IMG/VR virus record: IMGVR_UViG_3300023237_000012
Location: 1-64,000 of that record
DNA length: 64,000 bases
Strand: one strand, 5' to 3'
Source of the DNA: a virus
Below, in pieces: positions 52,870 to 60,246 of this stretch. Each line of letters opens with the position of its first letter. Position 1 is the stretch's first letter. Both the position numbers and the translations under genes were made by a program. The notes under the pieces were generated by a model that ran no database searches, was not told the DNA's origin, and worked only from the letters and a program-made list of their open reading frames with translations.

Positions 52870-53529
52870 TTACGTTTTTACAGTGCTATCTATCATTTTC
52901 TGCACTTTATCAGCGACTGCTTGCTTTAATGCTTTCATATCAACTTGAGCAGTTATATATTCTTCTACATCTTTCATAGCATCTTCTCCAAATGAATCTA
53001 TTAAAATTGCTAATAGTGCCGGTGATGGTGCATCGACTTGAACTTCAAGTGCAAATGATACAGCTACCTTACCAGAAGATTTTTTTAACAATGCTGTCAC
53101 TGGAGATTCTTGTGTTTGAACTATAGCTTTTGGAATCTCCTGATGTAGTCTCGGAGCAAACTCAGTATTAAACTCAGTATATACATCTATAGCCGGTGTT
53201 TTAGGATCTACATCGTTTAAGAACTCATCTTTAAGTGCTTTACTTATTCGTCCTCCACTTTCAAATGTTAACCATTCTTCATCTTCATCTTTTACGACTT
53301 CAACAGTTCCAGTTTTATCACCCTTCTTCCATTGCATTTTGGCCTTTCCTTCATCAACCGCTGTAGAAGCAACATCAATTACTGGTGCCAATCTTCTGTC
53401 CATTGGATCAGGTTTTCTAGGTGGAGCTCCTACTCCCATTTTAGCTGCTCCTGGGTAACCATTACCTTTAGCTTTTTCATTAGCTATAAACTCATCAACG
53501 TTTATACCTACTCCGTCCATTTCTTCCAT
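52870..53529 (-). CDS. Unknown protein, possible diverged capsid leader
   Basis: I choose the ATG at 53527-53529 (MEEMDGVGINVDEFIANEKA), one base after the sulfotransferase stop. An upstream ATG at 53670 would overlap that gene by 140 bases. 219 aa. The start contains VDEFIANE, a loose match to the leader pattern. Residues ~55-90 are basic; residues ~150-185 are a beta strand pair with KVAVSFALEVQVDAPSPALL; the end is helical. Family not recognised. Confidence 0.6.
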   Translation of the reverse strand: MEEMDGVGINVDEFIANEKAKGNGYPGAAKMGVGAPPRKPDPMDRRLAPVIDVASTAVDEGKAKMQWKKGDKTGTVEVVKDEDEEWLTFESGGRISKALKDEFLNDVDPKTPAIDVYTEFNTEFAPRLHQEIPKAIVQTQESPVTALLKKSSGKVAVSFALEVQVDAPSPALLAILIDSFGEDAMKDVEEYITAQVDMKALKQAVADKVQKMIDSTVKT

Positions 53530-53530
53530 A

Positions 53531-54349
53531 TTAGTAATATTTGAATTCTTTGAAGAACCAAGCGTAGTTATCTTTGATCCAATCACTCGTATGTGGTCCA
53601 AGAACTTTGTGATAATCGTTGGTAACTTGCTCGACTCTTGTTCTGATTGTGTGATCTCCGTAGATGCCATATACTGAATCGTCTTCTTTAGTTATTTGTT
53701 TTATATTGTCAAAATCGTGTTCGTATTCCTCCACTCCTAAATGTTTGTATATCTTAGTCATTTCGGAACGAGGATCTTTCGTCAGATCTTCAAATCGTAC
53801 AAAGTGAACTTTCTCCTTTGTGCCATCTAAGATCATCTGTTTCAATCTTTCAATTGCCATTCCTACAGGCTGACTGTTTGCCCAAGTATCAATCCGCTTC
53901 TCAGTAGTTGTACCCTTCATCTCCGAGTGGTTTACTAAGCCACTATCCTTATCCTGTGAATTTCTAAAGTTCTTTTCCATAGAAGCAAAGACAGCCCGGA
54001 GATCTCTTACAACACATATAATTTTAGGTTCAGGATAGAATGAATTTAGAAATCCATAATGTACACCCCAACCTCTACTCTTATCGACTACATATCGCTT
54101 ATCAGTAACGCCTTCAAAAAATCCCTTTAATCCAGCATTACAGAATGAAATCCAACCAGCTTTCATACGATCAGGATTCTGAGCTTTAAATTCTGGTGAA
54201 TTTGTATAATTGCCACGAGCAGCATATAGAAGTTCTAATACACCAGAAGTAGGAGTAACATAAAATTCTGGGTTCTGTCCAATAATATTTTGTAAAAGTG
54301 TTGAGCCACTTCTTGGAAGTGAACTCTGAAAGAAAATCTTTTCAGTCAT
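53531..54349 (-). CDS. Sulfotransferase-family enzyme
   Basis: 272 aa, the usual sulfotransferase size. The PAPS-binding 5'-phosphosulfate loop is SSLPRSGSTLLQN (9-21); the 3'-phosphate motif is ICVVRDLRAVFASM (~110-123). RFEDLTKDPRSEMTKIYKHL follows as in the family. It would move a sulfate from PAPS to a hydroxyl on a sugar or protein. The next gene upstream is a glycosyltransferase overlapping it by one base, so the two probably build one modification, on the phage's own fibres or on host surface sugars. Target unknown. Confidence 0.75.
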   Translation of the reverse strand: MTEKIFFQSSLPRSGSTLLQNIIGQNPEFYVTPTSGVLELLYAARGNYTNSPEFKAQNPDRMKAGWISFCNAGLKGFFEGVTDKRYVVDKSRGWGVHYGFLNSFYPEPKIICVVRDLRAVFASMEKNFRNSQDKDSGLVNHSEMKGTTTEKRIDTWANSQPVGMAIERLKQMILDGTKEKVHFVRFEDLTKDPRSEMTKIYKHLGVEEYEHDFDNIKQITKEDDSVYGIYGDHTIRTRVEQVTNDYHKVLGPHTSDWIKDNYAWFFKEFKYY

Positions 54350-55233
54350 TACGGTATAGTTGCAGAGATTTCCTCCAGGTTAAACATTCTTACAGTATCT
54401 AATATTGGGCATTCATGAAGAACACCATTAAAGCTATAATCGAATAAGTAGCTATCTGGTAGATTTACTTCTACTCCAAGATCTGCTACAATATTATTAT
54501 GAATCTTATAGCCGAACGTCTTAGGACTTGTACCAACCCAAAGAACAGTTGATTGCACGTTTAAAGCTGCCGCTGCATGTTGCAGGCTTGAATCTATTAA
54601 AATTCTAGCATTACTCATCTTCATAAGATAAAACATTTCCATATTTGACATTTGTTTAAAATGTGCCTCATGTACTCCTTCGACTACTTGAGATTCTTCT
54701 CGGCAAATTTGAATAATGTGATACTTATCTTTGAATTGTTCAACTAATGCTCTACTTACATGAGGTGGCATATCCCTAGTCCAGCTGTATGGATACGCTT
54801 GTTCTTTTAGAGGTCCACCATTCGTATGGATAACGAGCACTGGTACACCTCTGTTCCATTTATTAAAGCCGAATTGTTCTTGTCGATAATTGAATAGAAG
54901 TTCAGGCTTCTCACCGTTGTATACCATCCCGTAAAGTTCAATCCAGTTTTGAATTAATCCTGTACGCTTATGAACATGATCGGTTGTAAAGTAAGGCTCA
55001 TGCTTAAACATGATTGAATCTTTATCTTGAATATAATCTTTATAGAAATACGGAGTATTACCAATACGATAAACTCTATCTACAAATGGTAAGTTGATAA
55101 AAATCTCTGGCCATGCACAGACGATAATCAACTCCCGATCTGGATGATTTGATTTGATAGCTTTAGCTACCGCGGTTGCAGCGACGTGCTTACCAAGTCC
55201 ACCTTCGATGTGGAATATAGAATATTTACTCAC
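54349..55233 (-). CDS. GT9-like glycosyltransferase (heptosyltransferase fold)
   Basis: 294 aa, GTG start at 55233. It looks like a GT-B/GT9 enzyme: N-terminal FHIEGGLGKHVAATAVAKAI, then the core strand ELIIVCAWPEIF, and a C-terminal half with FYLMKMSNARILIDSSLQHA, AAALNVQSTVLWVGTSP, typical of the nucleotide-sugar-binding end of heptosyltransferase-like proteins. It adds a sugar to an acceptor. It overlaps the sulfotransferase gene and lies near the tail-fibre gene. A GATATATA box lies 41 bases upstream. Confidence 0.7.
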   Translation of the reverse strand: MSKYSIFHIEGGLGKHVAATAVAKAIKSNHPDRELIIVCAWPEIFINLPFVDRVYRIGNTPYFYKDYIQDKDSIMFKHEPYFTTDHVHKRTGLIQNWIELYGMVYNGEKPELLFNYRQEQFGFNKWNRGVPVLVIHTNGGPLKEQAYPYSWTRDMPPHVSRALVEQFKDKYHIIQICREESQVVEGVHEAHFKQMSNMEMFYLMKMSNARILIDSSLQHAAAALNVQSTVLWVGTSPKTFGYKIHNNIVADLGVEVNLPDSYLFDYSFNGVLHECPILDTVRMFNLEEISATIP

Positions 55234-55274
55234 AGGTAATAGATTAAAGATTGAATAGTTTATCCGTTCTAGAT

Positions 55275-55282
55275 TATATATC
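55275..55282 (-). promoter_or_regulatory. Candidate late promoter (GATATATA)
   Basis: Minus-strand CTGGATATATAATCTAG, 41 bases before the GTG start of the glycosyltransferase gene. Confidence 0.45.
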
Positions 55283-55340
55283 CAGGCCTTTAGCTATCAT
55301 ACCAGAGCTAAGCTGAGGTGAAAATATTATAAAATTGATT

Positions 55341-55658
55341 CTACCAAGGTACTCCCGTTATTTCTGTTGGATGAGCCTTTGCTTCTCCGCGCTCCTGTAA
55401 TCTGATTAGCATTGCCGCATTAATGTTAGCAATTTCATCTGCACCTAGGTCTTCTTTAACCCATTCAATTACAATTGCTTCTGTTAAGTCTGCATATGGT
55501 ATAAAATCTGGTGAAGTAGGATCGCCAGTTAATACTATTGAACCAACACGACGGTCAGTTTCTCCAGCCTCGTCAAAGTTCATGACGTAAGTTACCCTAA
55601 AGACTACCTCATTTTCTGGGTATCTTTCCATGTTTGCGATTTTAAAAGTTGTTGTCAT
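55341..55658 (-). CDS. Small conserved-type phage protein near the fibre
   Basis: 105 aa. It starts MTTTFKIANMERYPENEVVF and continues RVTYVMNFDEAGETDRRVGS, then a beta-alpha segment and a C-terminal helix with ANINAAMLIRLQERG. This layout recurs as a small hypothetical next to phage fibre genes. It lies 62 bases downstream of the fibre gene. A chaperone or structural role is only a guess. Confidence 0.6.
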   Translation of the reverse strand: MTTTFKIANMERYPENEVVFRVTYVMNFDEAGETDRRVGSIVLTGDPTSPDFIPYADLTEAIVIEWVKEDLGADEIANINAAMLIRLQERGEAKAHPTEITGVPW

Positions 55659-55720
55659 TTTCTTAGTTATTATTTTATCTTAGGTTAATGCGCATTTATG
55701 GTACGATGAGTATACTGGCA

Positions 55721-58249
55721 TTAAATTAATACGATCGTAAGTTCACATTCATTATCATTGTAGTATATGGTTCCAACTGGATGTGTTGCTGAAGTTAATA
55801 CTCCTGCATTTCTACAGAAGTCTTTAATATTCAAGCAGTTTACATGAGTAGTACATGCTGACACTGTGGTAATACACTCCCCTACAATATGAGCAGTACT
55901 ACAAGTTGCACAATTATTACATCCTCCAGAAATAGAAGTATAGTCTGCAGTAATAACATTGTTACACCCTCCAGCAATTACAGATGCTATAGAATTACTA
56001 CATATTTCATTATTATGTCCACCGCCAATGGTTGAATAGCAGCTTGCTATTGTATTGCTACGCCCTCCACCAATAAATGAGTATGGCGCAGTTTCAATAG
56101 TTGTATTATTAGACCCACCTACAACTGACGTATGGGAGCTACCTGCTATGTTTTCTTTACCACCTAAAATGCTAGAGTAGTCCTGAATAGTACAGTTACT
56201 ACTCCCACCACCTATGATCGACACATTACCAGTTGCGGTATTCAAACATCCCCCAGCAATAACCGTTGCATAGCCTGATGCTGTATTAATTTCCCCACCT
56301 CCAACCGTGGCACTATTACCTAAAGCTGTATTTGTATTACCACCACCTATTGTTGATTGATAGCCTGATGCTGTATTAATTTTCCCACCGCCAACCGTGG
56401 CACTATTACTTGAAGCTATATTCCCATAACCCCCACCAATTGTTGCATAATACTTTGTCACATTATTTCCCGAACCACCACCAATTGTTGAGCTATTACC
56501 TAAAGCTGTATTACTTTTACCACCACCTATTGTTGAGAAATTCTGTGTCACATTATTTCCCGTACCACCACTTATTGTTGTGCTATCACCTGATGCTGTA
56601 TTTGTATTACCACCACCAACTGTTGAGTTATTACCTAAAGCTATATTCCCATAACCCCCACTTATAGTTGCGCAATTGCCAACTGTACAATTACTACCAC
56701 CACCACCTATTGTTGATTGATAGCCTGATGCTGTATTAATTTTCCCACCGCCAACCGTGGCACTATTACCTGAAGCTTCATTAGAATAACCCCCACCAAT
56801 TGTTGCATAATACTCTGTCACATTATTTCCCGTACCACCACTTATTGTTGTGCTATCACCTGATGCTGTATTTGTATTACCACCACCAACTGTTGAGTTA
56901 TTACCTAAAGCTATATTCCCATAACCCCCACTTATAGTTGAGTAAGTACCCTTAGATGCTTCATTATTACAACCACCACCTACTGCTGCATAGTGAGCTA
57001 CTATTACATTATTACAACCACCACCAATAGAAGATGCAATACCAGTAATAGAATTACAATAACCACCACTAACTGTTGATTCGTTGCCTGCAATTATATT
57101 TTCTCTACCTCCACCAATAGATGAACGAAACCCAGATACACTGTTATCTCTCCCTCCACTAATAGTCGTGGAACACTCTGATGCTGTATTATTTCTCCCA
57201 CCACCTATTGTAGAATATTGTCCTGATGCTGTATTATTTCTCCCACCACTAACTGTTGCAAAATCTATAGTTGAACTATTACTACATCCACCACTTACTA
57301 CTGAACAATTTCCATCTGTCGTATTATTAGTTCCTCCACTTAATGTTGAATAATCTCCTACTGAGGGAGTATTTCCAATTCTGTGAGTTGAGCCTATACC
57401 GCTATTGTCATCAAATAATACATTAGCACCTACGATAGTTGACGGATCAACTGGTTGGTATTCACTTGAACCTGCTACCCATTGTAGAATATACCCGTTT
57501 GCGTTACCTGTAAGATCTACATCTATTAAATCGTCAATGGTTGGATTTCCACCATTAATATTTGCTAACTCAATAGCCGATTCATTTAACGAATATTCAA
57601 TATTATCCTGGAGTGTTGTGCTTACTGATAGAATTGTACTTCCAGTATTTACAGCAGTAAATCCCCTAAGCTGTATATTTACACCATTCATTCCAGCGTA
57701 AACATCTTCATGAGTACCTATGCCAATATTTTCTCCTCTGTTAGCTTCTCCTACAGAACCTAAACTATCAATTCGAACACTTTGACTATTTATATCATGT
57801 AAGATTGCAATTCCTGATCCAGCCACAAGTTTAAGTGTATCATTAGGATTAGATGATTCGATAAGTGCATTTAAACCTCCGTTCCAAACTGCAGGAACAG
57901 TACTGTTAATTAGAAATTTCCCAAATGAATCAGCACCTAGAACATTCAAATCTCCAGTTCCAATTCCACCGATAAGATCCCATTCATGTATAAGGAACAC
58001 TCCCTGTGTAGTTCTCCTATTAGCTCTCCACCAAACTAAATGCTGTTCTCCGTCATTCCCAGTTGGAGTAACTTGCCCGGTTGCTGGTTCTACTTCTACG
58101 GGATGATAGACAATATTTCCTTCTTCGTAAATGCGGCGGTCAATCCAAGGATTAGCTACCATTCTGAAGTTAGTGTCTACTTCTCCATTGAACAACTCTC
58201 GTTGCTCTTGAGTTCTAAATAAGATATATTCTTGGAGATTGAATGTCAT
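55721..58249 (-). CDS. Repetitive tail fibre with YadA-head-like repeats
   Basis: 842 aa. Residues 1-270 are a non-repetitive attachment part (MTFNLQEYILFRTQEQRELF; IDDLIDVDLTGNANGYILQW). From about 275 to 800 there are over 30 copies of a ~14-residue unit resembling TVSGGxxNTASGxYS / TIGGGxxN, the YadA-head (left-handed beta-roll) repeat of trimeric adhesins. The C-terminus ends VGTIYYNDNECELTIVLI. Likely the host-binding fibre shaft. The DNA holds exact internal repeats of 125 and about 69 bases, so copy number may change by recombination. No chaperone domain is visible. Confidence 0.82.
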   Translation of the reverse strand: MTFNLQEYILFRTQEQRELFNGEVDTNFRMVANPWIDRRIYEEGNIVYHPVEVEPATGQVTPTGNDGEQHLVWWRANRRTTQGVFLIHEWDLIGGIGTGDLNVLGADSFGKFLINSTVPAVWNGGLNALIESSNPNDTLKLVAGSGIAILHDINSQSVRIDSLGSVGEANRGENIGIGTHEDVYAGMNGVNIQLRGFTAVNTGSTILSVSTTLQDNIEYSLNESAIELANINGGNPTIDDLIDVDLTGNANGYILQWVAGSSEYQPVDPSTIVGANVLFDDNSGIGSTHRIGNTPSVGDYSTLSGGTNNTTDGNCSVVSGGCSNSSTIDFATVSGGRNNTASGQYSTIGGGRNNTASECSTTISGGRDNSVSGFRSSIGGGRENIIAGNESTVSGGYCNSITGIASSIGGGCNNVIVAHYAAVGGGCNNEASKGTYSTISGGYGNIALGNNSTVGGGNTNTASGDSTTISGGTGNNVTEYYATIGGGYSNEASGNSATVGGGKINTASGYQSTIGGGGSNCTVGNCATISGGYGNIALGNNSTVGGGNTNTASGDSTTISGGTGNNVTQNFSTIGGGKSNTALGNSSTIGGGSGNNVTKYYATIGGGYGNIASSNSATVGGGKINTASGYQSTIGGGNTNTALGNSATVGGGEINTASGYATVIAGGCLNTATGNVSIIGGGSSNCTIQDYSSILGGKENIAGSSHTSVVGGSNNTTIETAPYSFIGGGRSNTIASCYSTIGGGHNNEICSNSIASVIAGGCNNVITADYTSISGGCNNCATCSTAHIVGECITTVSACTTHVNCLNIKDFCRNAGVLTSATHPVGTIYYNDNECELTIVLI
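56341..56409. repeat. ~69-bp internal repeat of the fibre gene, copy 1
   Basis: Matches 56701-56769 exactly (offset 360). It encodes the unit read KINTASGYQSTIGGG and its flanks within the fibre beta-roll. Confidence 0.9.
56546..56670. repeat. 125-bp exact internal repeat of the fibre gene, copy 1
   Basis: Identical to 56816-56940 (offset 270). Covers about 41 residues of YadA-like repeats. Flanks differ at both ends. Confidence 0.93.
56701..56769. repeat. ~69-bp internal repeat of the fibre gene, copy 2
   Basis: Exact match to 56341-56409. Confidence 0.9.
56816..56940. repeat. 125-bp exact internal repeat of the fibre gene, copy 2
   Basis: Exact match to 56546-56670. Confidence 0.93.
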
Positions 58250-58326
58250 GTTAAATTTTATTTGAATATTACACCAGACTGATCTCGTTGTAATCTTTAA
58301 TGTATTCTATTGTATTTATTTGTAAG

Positions 58327-58923
58327 TTATAATGTACTTGGTGGATTTACTATTGGAGGCTTCTTTTGAATAGGTGTTTGAGTGTATGGAAAGCGATACT
58401 GATTAGTACTATCTGTGAATGCTTCTCTTAATGATTTCAAGTACCAAGTATTTTCTGACCATCCTGGCTCAGCATAGCACGGTGAGTAAATTCCGGTAAT
58501 GTATATAGCCTTAAGCTCAGAGTAGAACTTTAGGTATTCTGTTAATGTCTTATTGAGGAACGTTATCTGTCGTTCAGATAATACTTCTCGTTGAGCGTTC
58601 CTTTGAATGTCAAACGAAACACCTTGATCTACATTTAAGTTACCAAGAACATCAGTTACTTTATATGTAGTTGTAAAGTCGTAAATATCACTCGTGGCTC
58701 TGAAGAATTGAATACCACAAACATCCCCTAGATTACAATTATTTATTGGAATGTAATTTTCATCATAGTTCATCTGCATTGCAGAGTAATCTGCAAAGTC
58801 AACGAATTCATGCCTAGTTCTATCGAAGAAATCTACCTTAACTTCAGTAAGATATATTCTATGCTTACGAAGATAGTCAGTAAAGTCAAGAGCAAGCTTA
58901 AAAGTTAGAGCCTCTATTATCAA
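58327..58923 (-). CDS. Unknown virion-region protein with TTG start
   Basis: 198 aa, not recognised. No ATG is suitable; the ORF opens at TTG (58921-58923), giving MIIEALTFKLALDFTDYLRK. A GATATATA box 16 bases upstream supports this start. The protein is alpha/beta with Tyr/Asp-rich strands (VKVDFFDRTRHEFVDFADYS) and a proline-rich tail (QKKPPIVNPPSTL). The proline tail and position beside the fibre gene suggest a structural or assembly role. Confidence 0.6.
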   Translation of the reverse strand: MIIEALTFKLALDFTDYLRKHRIYLTEVKVDFFDRTRHEFVDFADYSAMQMNYDENYIPINNCNLGDVCGIQFFRATSDIYDFTTTYKVTDVLGNLNVDQGVSFDIQRNAQREVLSERQITFLNKTLTEYLKFYSELKAIYITGIYSPCYAEPGWSENTWYLKSLREAFTDSTNQYRFPYTQTPIQKKPPIVNPPSTL

Positions 58924-58939
58924 AGTTAGCTGTTTATTA

Positions 58940-58947
58940 TATATATC
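58940..58947 (-). promoter_or_regulatory. Candidate late promoter (GATATATA)
   Basis: Minus-strand CTGATATATATAATAAAC, 16 bases before the TTG start at 58923. Confidence 0.5.
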
Positions 58948-58966
58948 AGCTAACCCAAACAGTAAA

Positions 58967-59404
58967 TTACTTCACTTGGCGGAGTGTAATTCCAAGACGT
59001 TCGATGTTATTTATTAGATTATCTGACCAATCGCATTTGTCATAAGTATCTAAGTAAACGATTTCTTTTATTCCAGATTGGATAAGTAAGAGTAGGCAAG
59101 CGTTACATGGTTGTAAGCTACAATAACATATACATCCATCCACTTCGATACCATGCTTAGCTGCAACTGCTATTGCGTTCTGTTCTCCGTGTATTTCATT
59201 AGCGCGTGACCAAACATGATGTTCATCTCTTTCCCAATCGTCATCAAATACATCACAGCAATTCTTAGCACCTTTGAGTGTTCCATTATAGCCAGTTGAA
59301 ATAATACGTCCATCTCTAACTATAAGTGTTGCAACTTGACGTGAAACACATTTAGATTCTTTACGTAGTTCTTTAAGTACTCTTATAAAAAAATCTTCTT
59401 TCAT
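58967..59404 (-). CDS. dCMP deaminase-type zinc enzyme
   Basis: I take the ATG at 59402-59404 (MKEDFFIRVLKELRKESKC) because it overlaps the previous stop as ATGA; an ATG 14 codons upstream would overlap more. 145 aa. Zinc-deaminase motifs: HGEQNAI (H-x-E, catalytic) and SLQPCNACLLLL (PCxxC). A Cys/His-rich insert (KNCCDVFDDDWERDEHH) recalls the second zinc site of phage T4 Cd. It makes dUMP from dCMP, feeding dTTP synthesis, which suits the AT-rich genome. High confidence for family, moderate for exact substrate. Confidence 0.82.
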   Translation of the reverse strand: MKEDFFIRVLKELRKESKCVSRQVATLIVRDGRIISTGYNGTLKGAKNCCDVFDDDWERDEHHVWSRANEIHGEQNAIAVAAKHGIEVDGCICYCSLQPCNACLLLLIQSGIKEIVYLDTYDKCDWSDNLINNIERLGITLRQVK

Positions 59405-59673
59405 TGTCGTACTGTTTGAATGTTTATAAATGACCGTCTTTGCCAATTCCTATTGCCATAAATCTGAGTATCTCTTATTGCCATCATAATTACATCGACG
59501 GTACGATCAGGTGTAGCTAATATTTCAACTTGTTTTGATGTAGCTCTCTGTATGGTTTTTTCTACACTATCACATACTAAAGAACACATGCCCAAATGCT
59601 TTTCGATTAGGTTCATGTTAATCATTATCGACTTACTCTTAAAGTCTATCTTTATATCTTTAAAACTGCTCAT
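59401..59673 (-). CDS. Small protein co-translated with the deaminase
   Basis: 90 aa, not recognised. It begins MSSFKDIKIDFKSKSIMINM; the middle is helical (LVCDSVEKTIQRATSKQVEI) and the end basic (YGNRNWQRRSFINIQTVRQ). It overlaps the deaminase start by four bases and is the first gene of that unit, with its promoter somewhere in 59674-59852. An alternative start at an internal Met is possible. Confidence 0.55.
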   Translation of the reverse strand: MSSFKDIKIDFKSKSIMINMNLIEKHLGMCSLVCDSVEKTIQRATSKQVEILATPDRTVDVIMMAIRDTQIYGNRNWQRRSFINIQTVRQ

Positions 59674-59852
59674 AGTACTGTAATAAGTCCAATTAGTATT
59701 GTAATCTATATGAATATCCTATTCTAAAATTCTATAACTACAATTCATTTACATTATAGCAAAAACTAAAAATTTCTGAAACTAATCATTACATAGCAAT
59801 CCTATCGCAAATTCTAACTCATAGCTCAATACATAAAATAAAACAAACTAAC
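59674..59852. other. Divergent promoter region
   Basis: 179 AT-rich bases between a leftward gene (59401-59673) and the only rightward ORF (59853). By position it must hold promoters for both directions. No GATATATA late box is present, so transcription here is probably early. I cannot fix the exact elements. Confidence 0.45.
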
Positions 59853-59993
59853 ATGGAAATATTAAAAGTATCAATGGAAGAAGCAACTGGGCTAGTTACC
59901 GTTGTCTTTCACGCAGAGAAAGTATTAGAAGCAAAGGCATTCTTCAAAGAATTATTTGGAGATGAAAGGGAAGAACAACCTTATCACAAGTAA
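59853..59993 (+). CDS. Small rightward ORF with in-frame Cys-rich extension
   Basis: 46 aa on the plus strand, the only rightward gene here: MEILKVSMEEATGLVTVVFH, then AEKVLEAKAFFKELFGDERE. It reads like a real alpha/beta mini-protein. After the TAA at 59991-59993 the same frame continues 27 codons to a TAG at 60075-60077, encoding FQQQQCGMCNCMPCTCG and TTGEPYYEQA, with five or six cysteines in a C-x2-C-x-C-x2-C-x-C pattern. Stop readthrough, a sequencing or assembly error, a recent nonsense mutation, or a separate small Cys-rich ORF starting at an internal ATG are all possible. A rightward transcript ending at 60233 fits. Confidence 0.5.
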   Translation: MEILKVSMEEATGLVTVVFHAEKVLEAKAFFKELFGDEREEQPYHK

Positions 59994-60246
59994 TTCCAAC
60001 AGCAGCAATGTGGAATGTGCAACTGCATGCCATGTACATGTGGAACAACAGGAGAACCTTATTACGAGCAGGCATAGATGACATCAACAGAAGATAAAGA
60101 CATCACCTGATAATATGCTAGGCGAGGATTACAAAGAAGAATACACTGACCCCTTAGCTACAGATAAGATGTAAGCATAACACTTCATCAGCATTTAAGC
60201 ATAGAAAAGGATCCTCAAATTGAGGATCCTTTTCAGAGTGATATTC
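59994..60246 (+). other. Stretch downstream of the rightward ORF
   Basis: 253 bases. It holds the Cys-rich in-frame extension (59994-60077), a possible 19-codon ORF MLGEDYKEEYTDPLATDKM (60115-60174, plus strand) and the terminator hairpin. No leftward gene is visible. The tiny ORFs could be noise or a small-peptide/RNA locus. Confidence 0.4.
60205..60233. terminator. Bidirectional intrinsic terminator
   Basis: AAAAGGATCCTC and GAGGATCCTTTT form a perfect 12-bp stem with loop AAATT. The stem ends with A-run on one side and T-run on the other, so it can end transcription both ways: the rightward transcript from 59.85 kb and the leftward ligase transcript whose stop is 14 bases to the right. 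Confidence 0.85.

Noticed and set aside
53530-53670. Upstream start for the 52870 gene
   Set aside because: It would overlap the sulfotransferase by 140 bases; the ATG at 53529, one base after that gene's stop, is the better start.
55721-58249. Regular short repeats that might be a CRISPR array
   Set aside because: The repeats are in-frame, degenerate and encode a YadA-like fibre shaft; there are no unique spacers of constant length and no cas genes.
59853-60077. Stop-codon reassignment (TAA read as sense)
   Set aside because: TAA and TAG are used as normal stops in most genes of the window, so only local readthrough or a mutation is considered.
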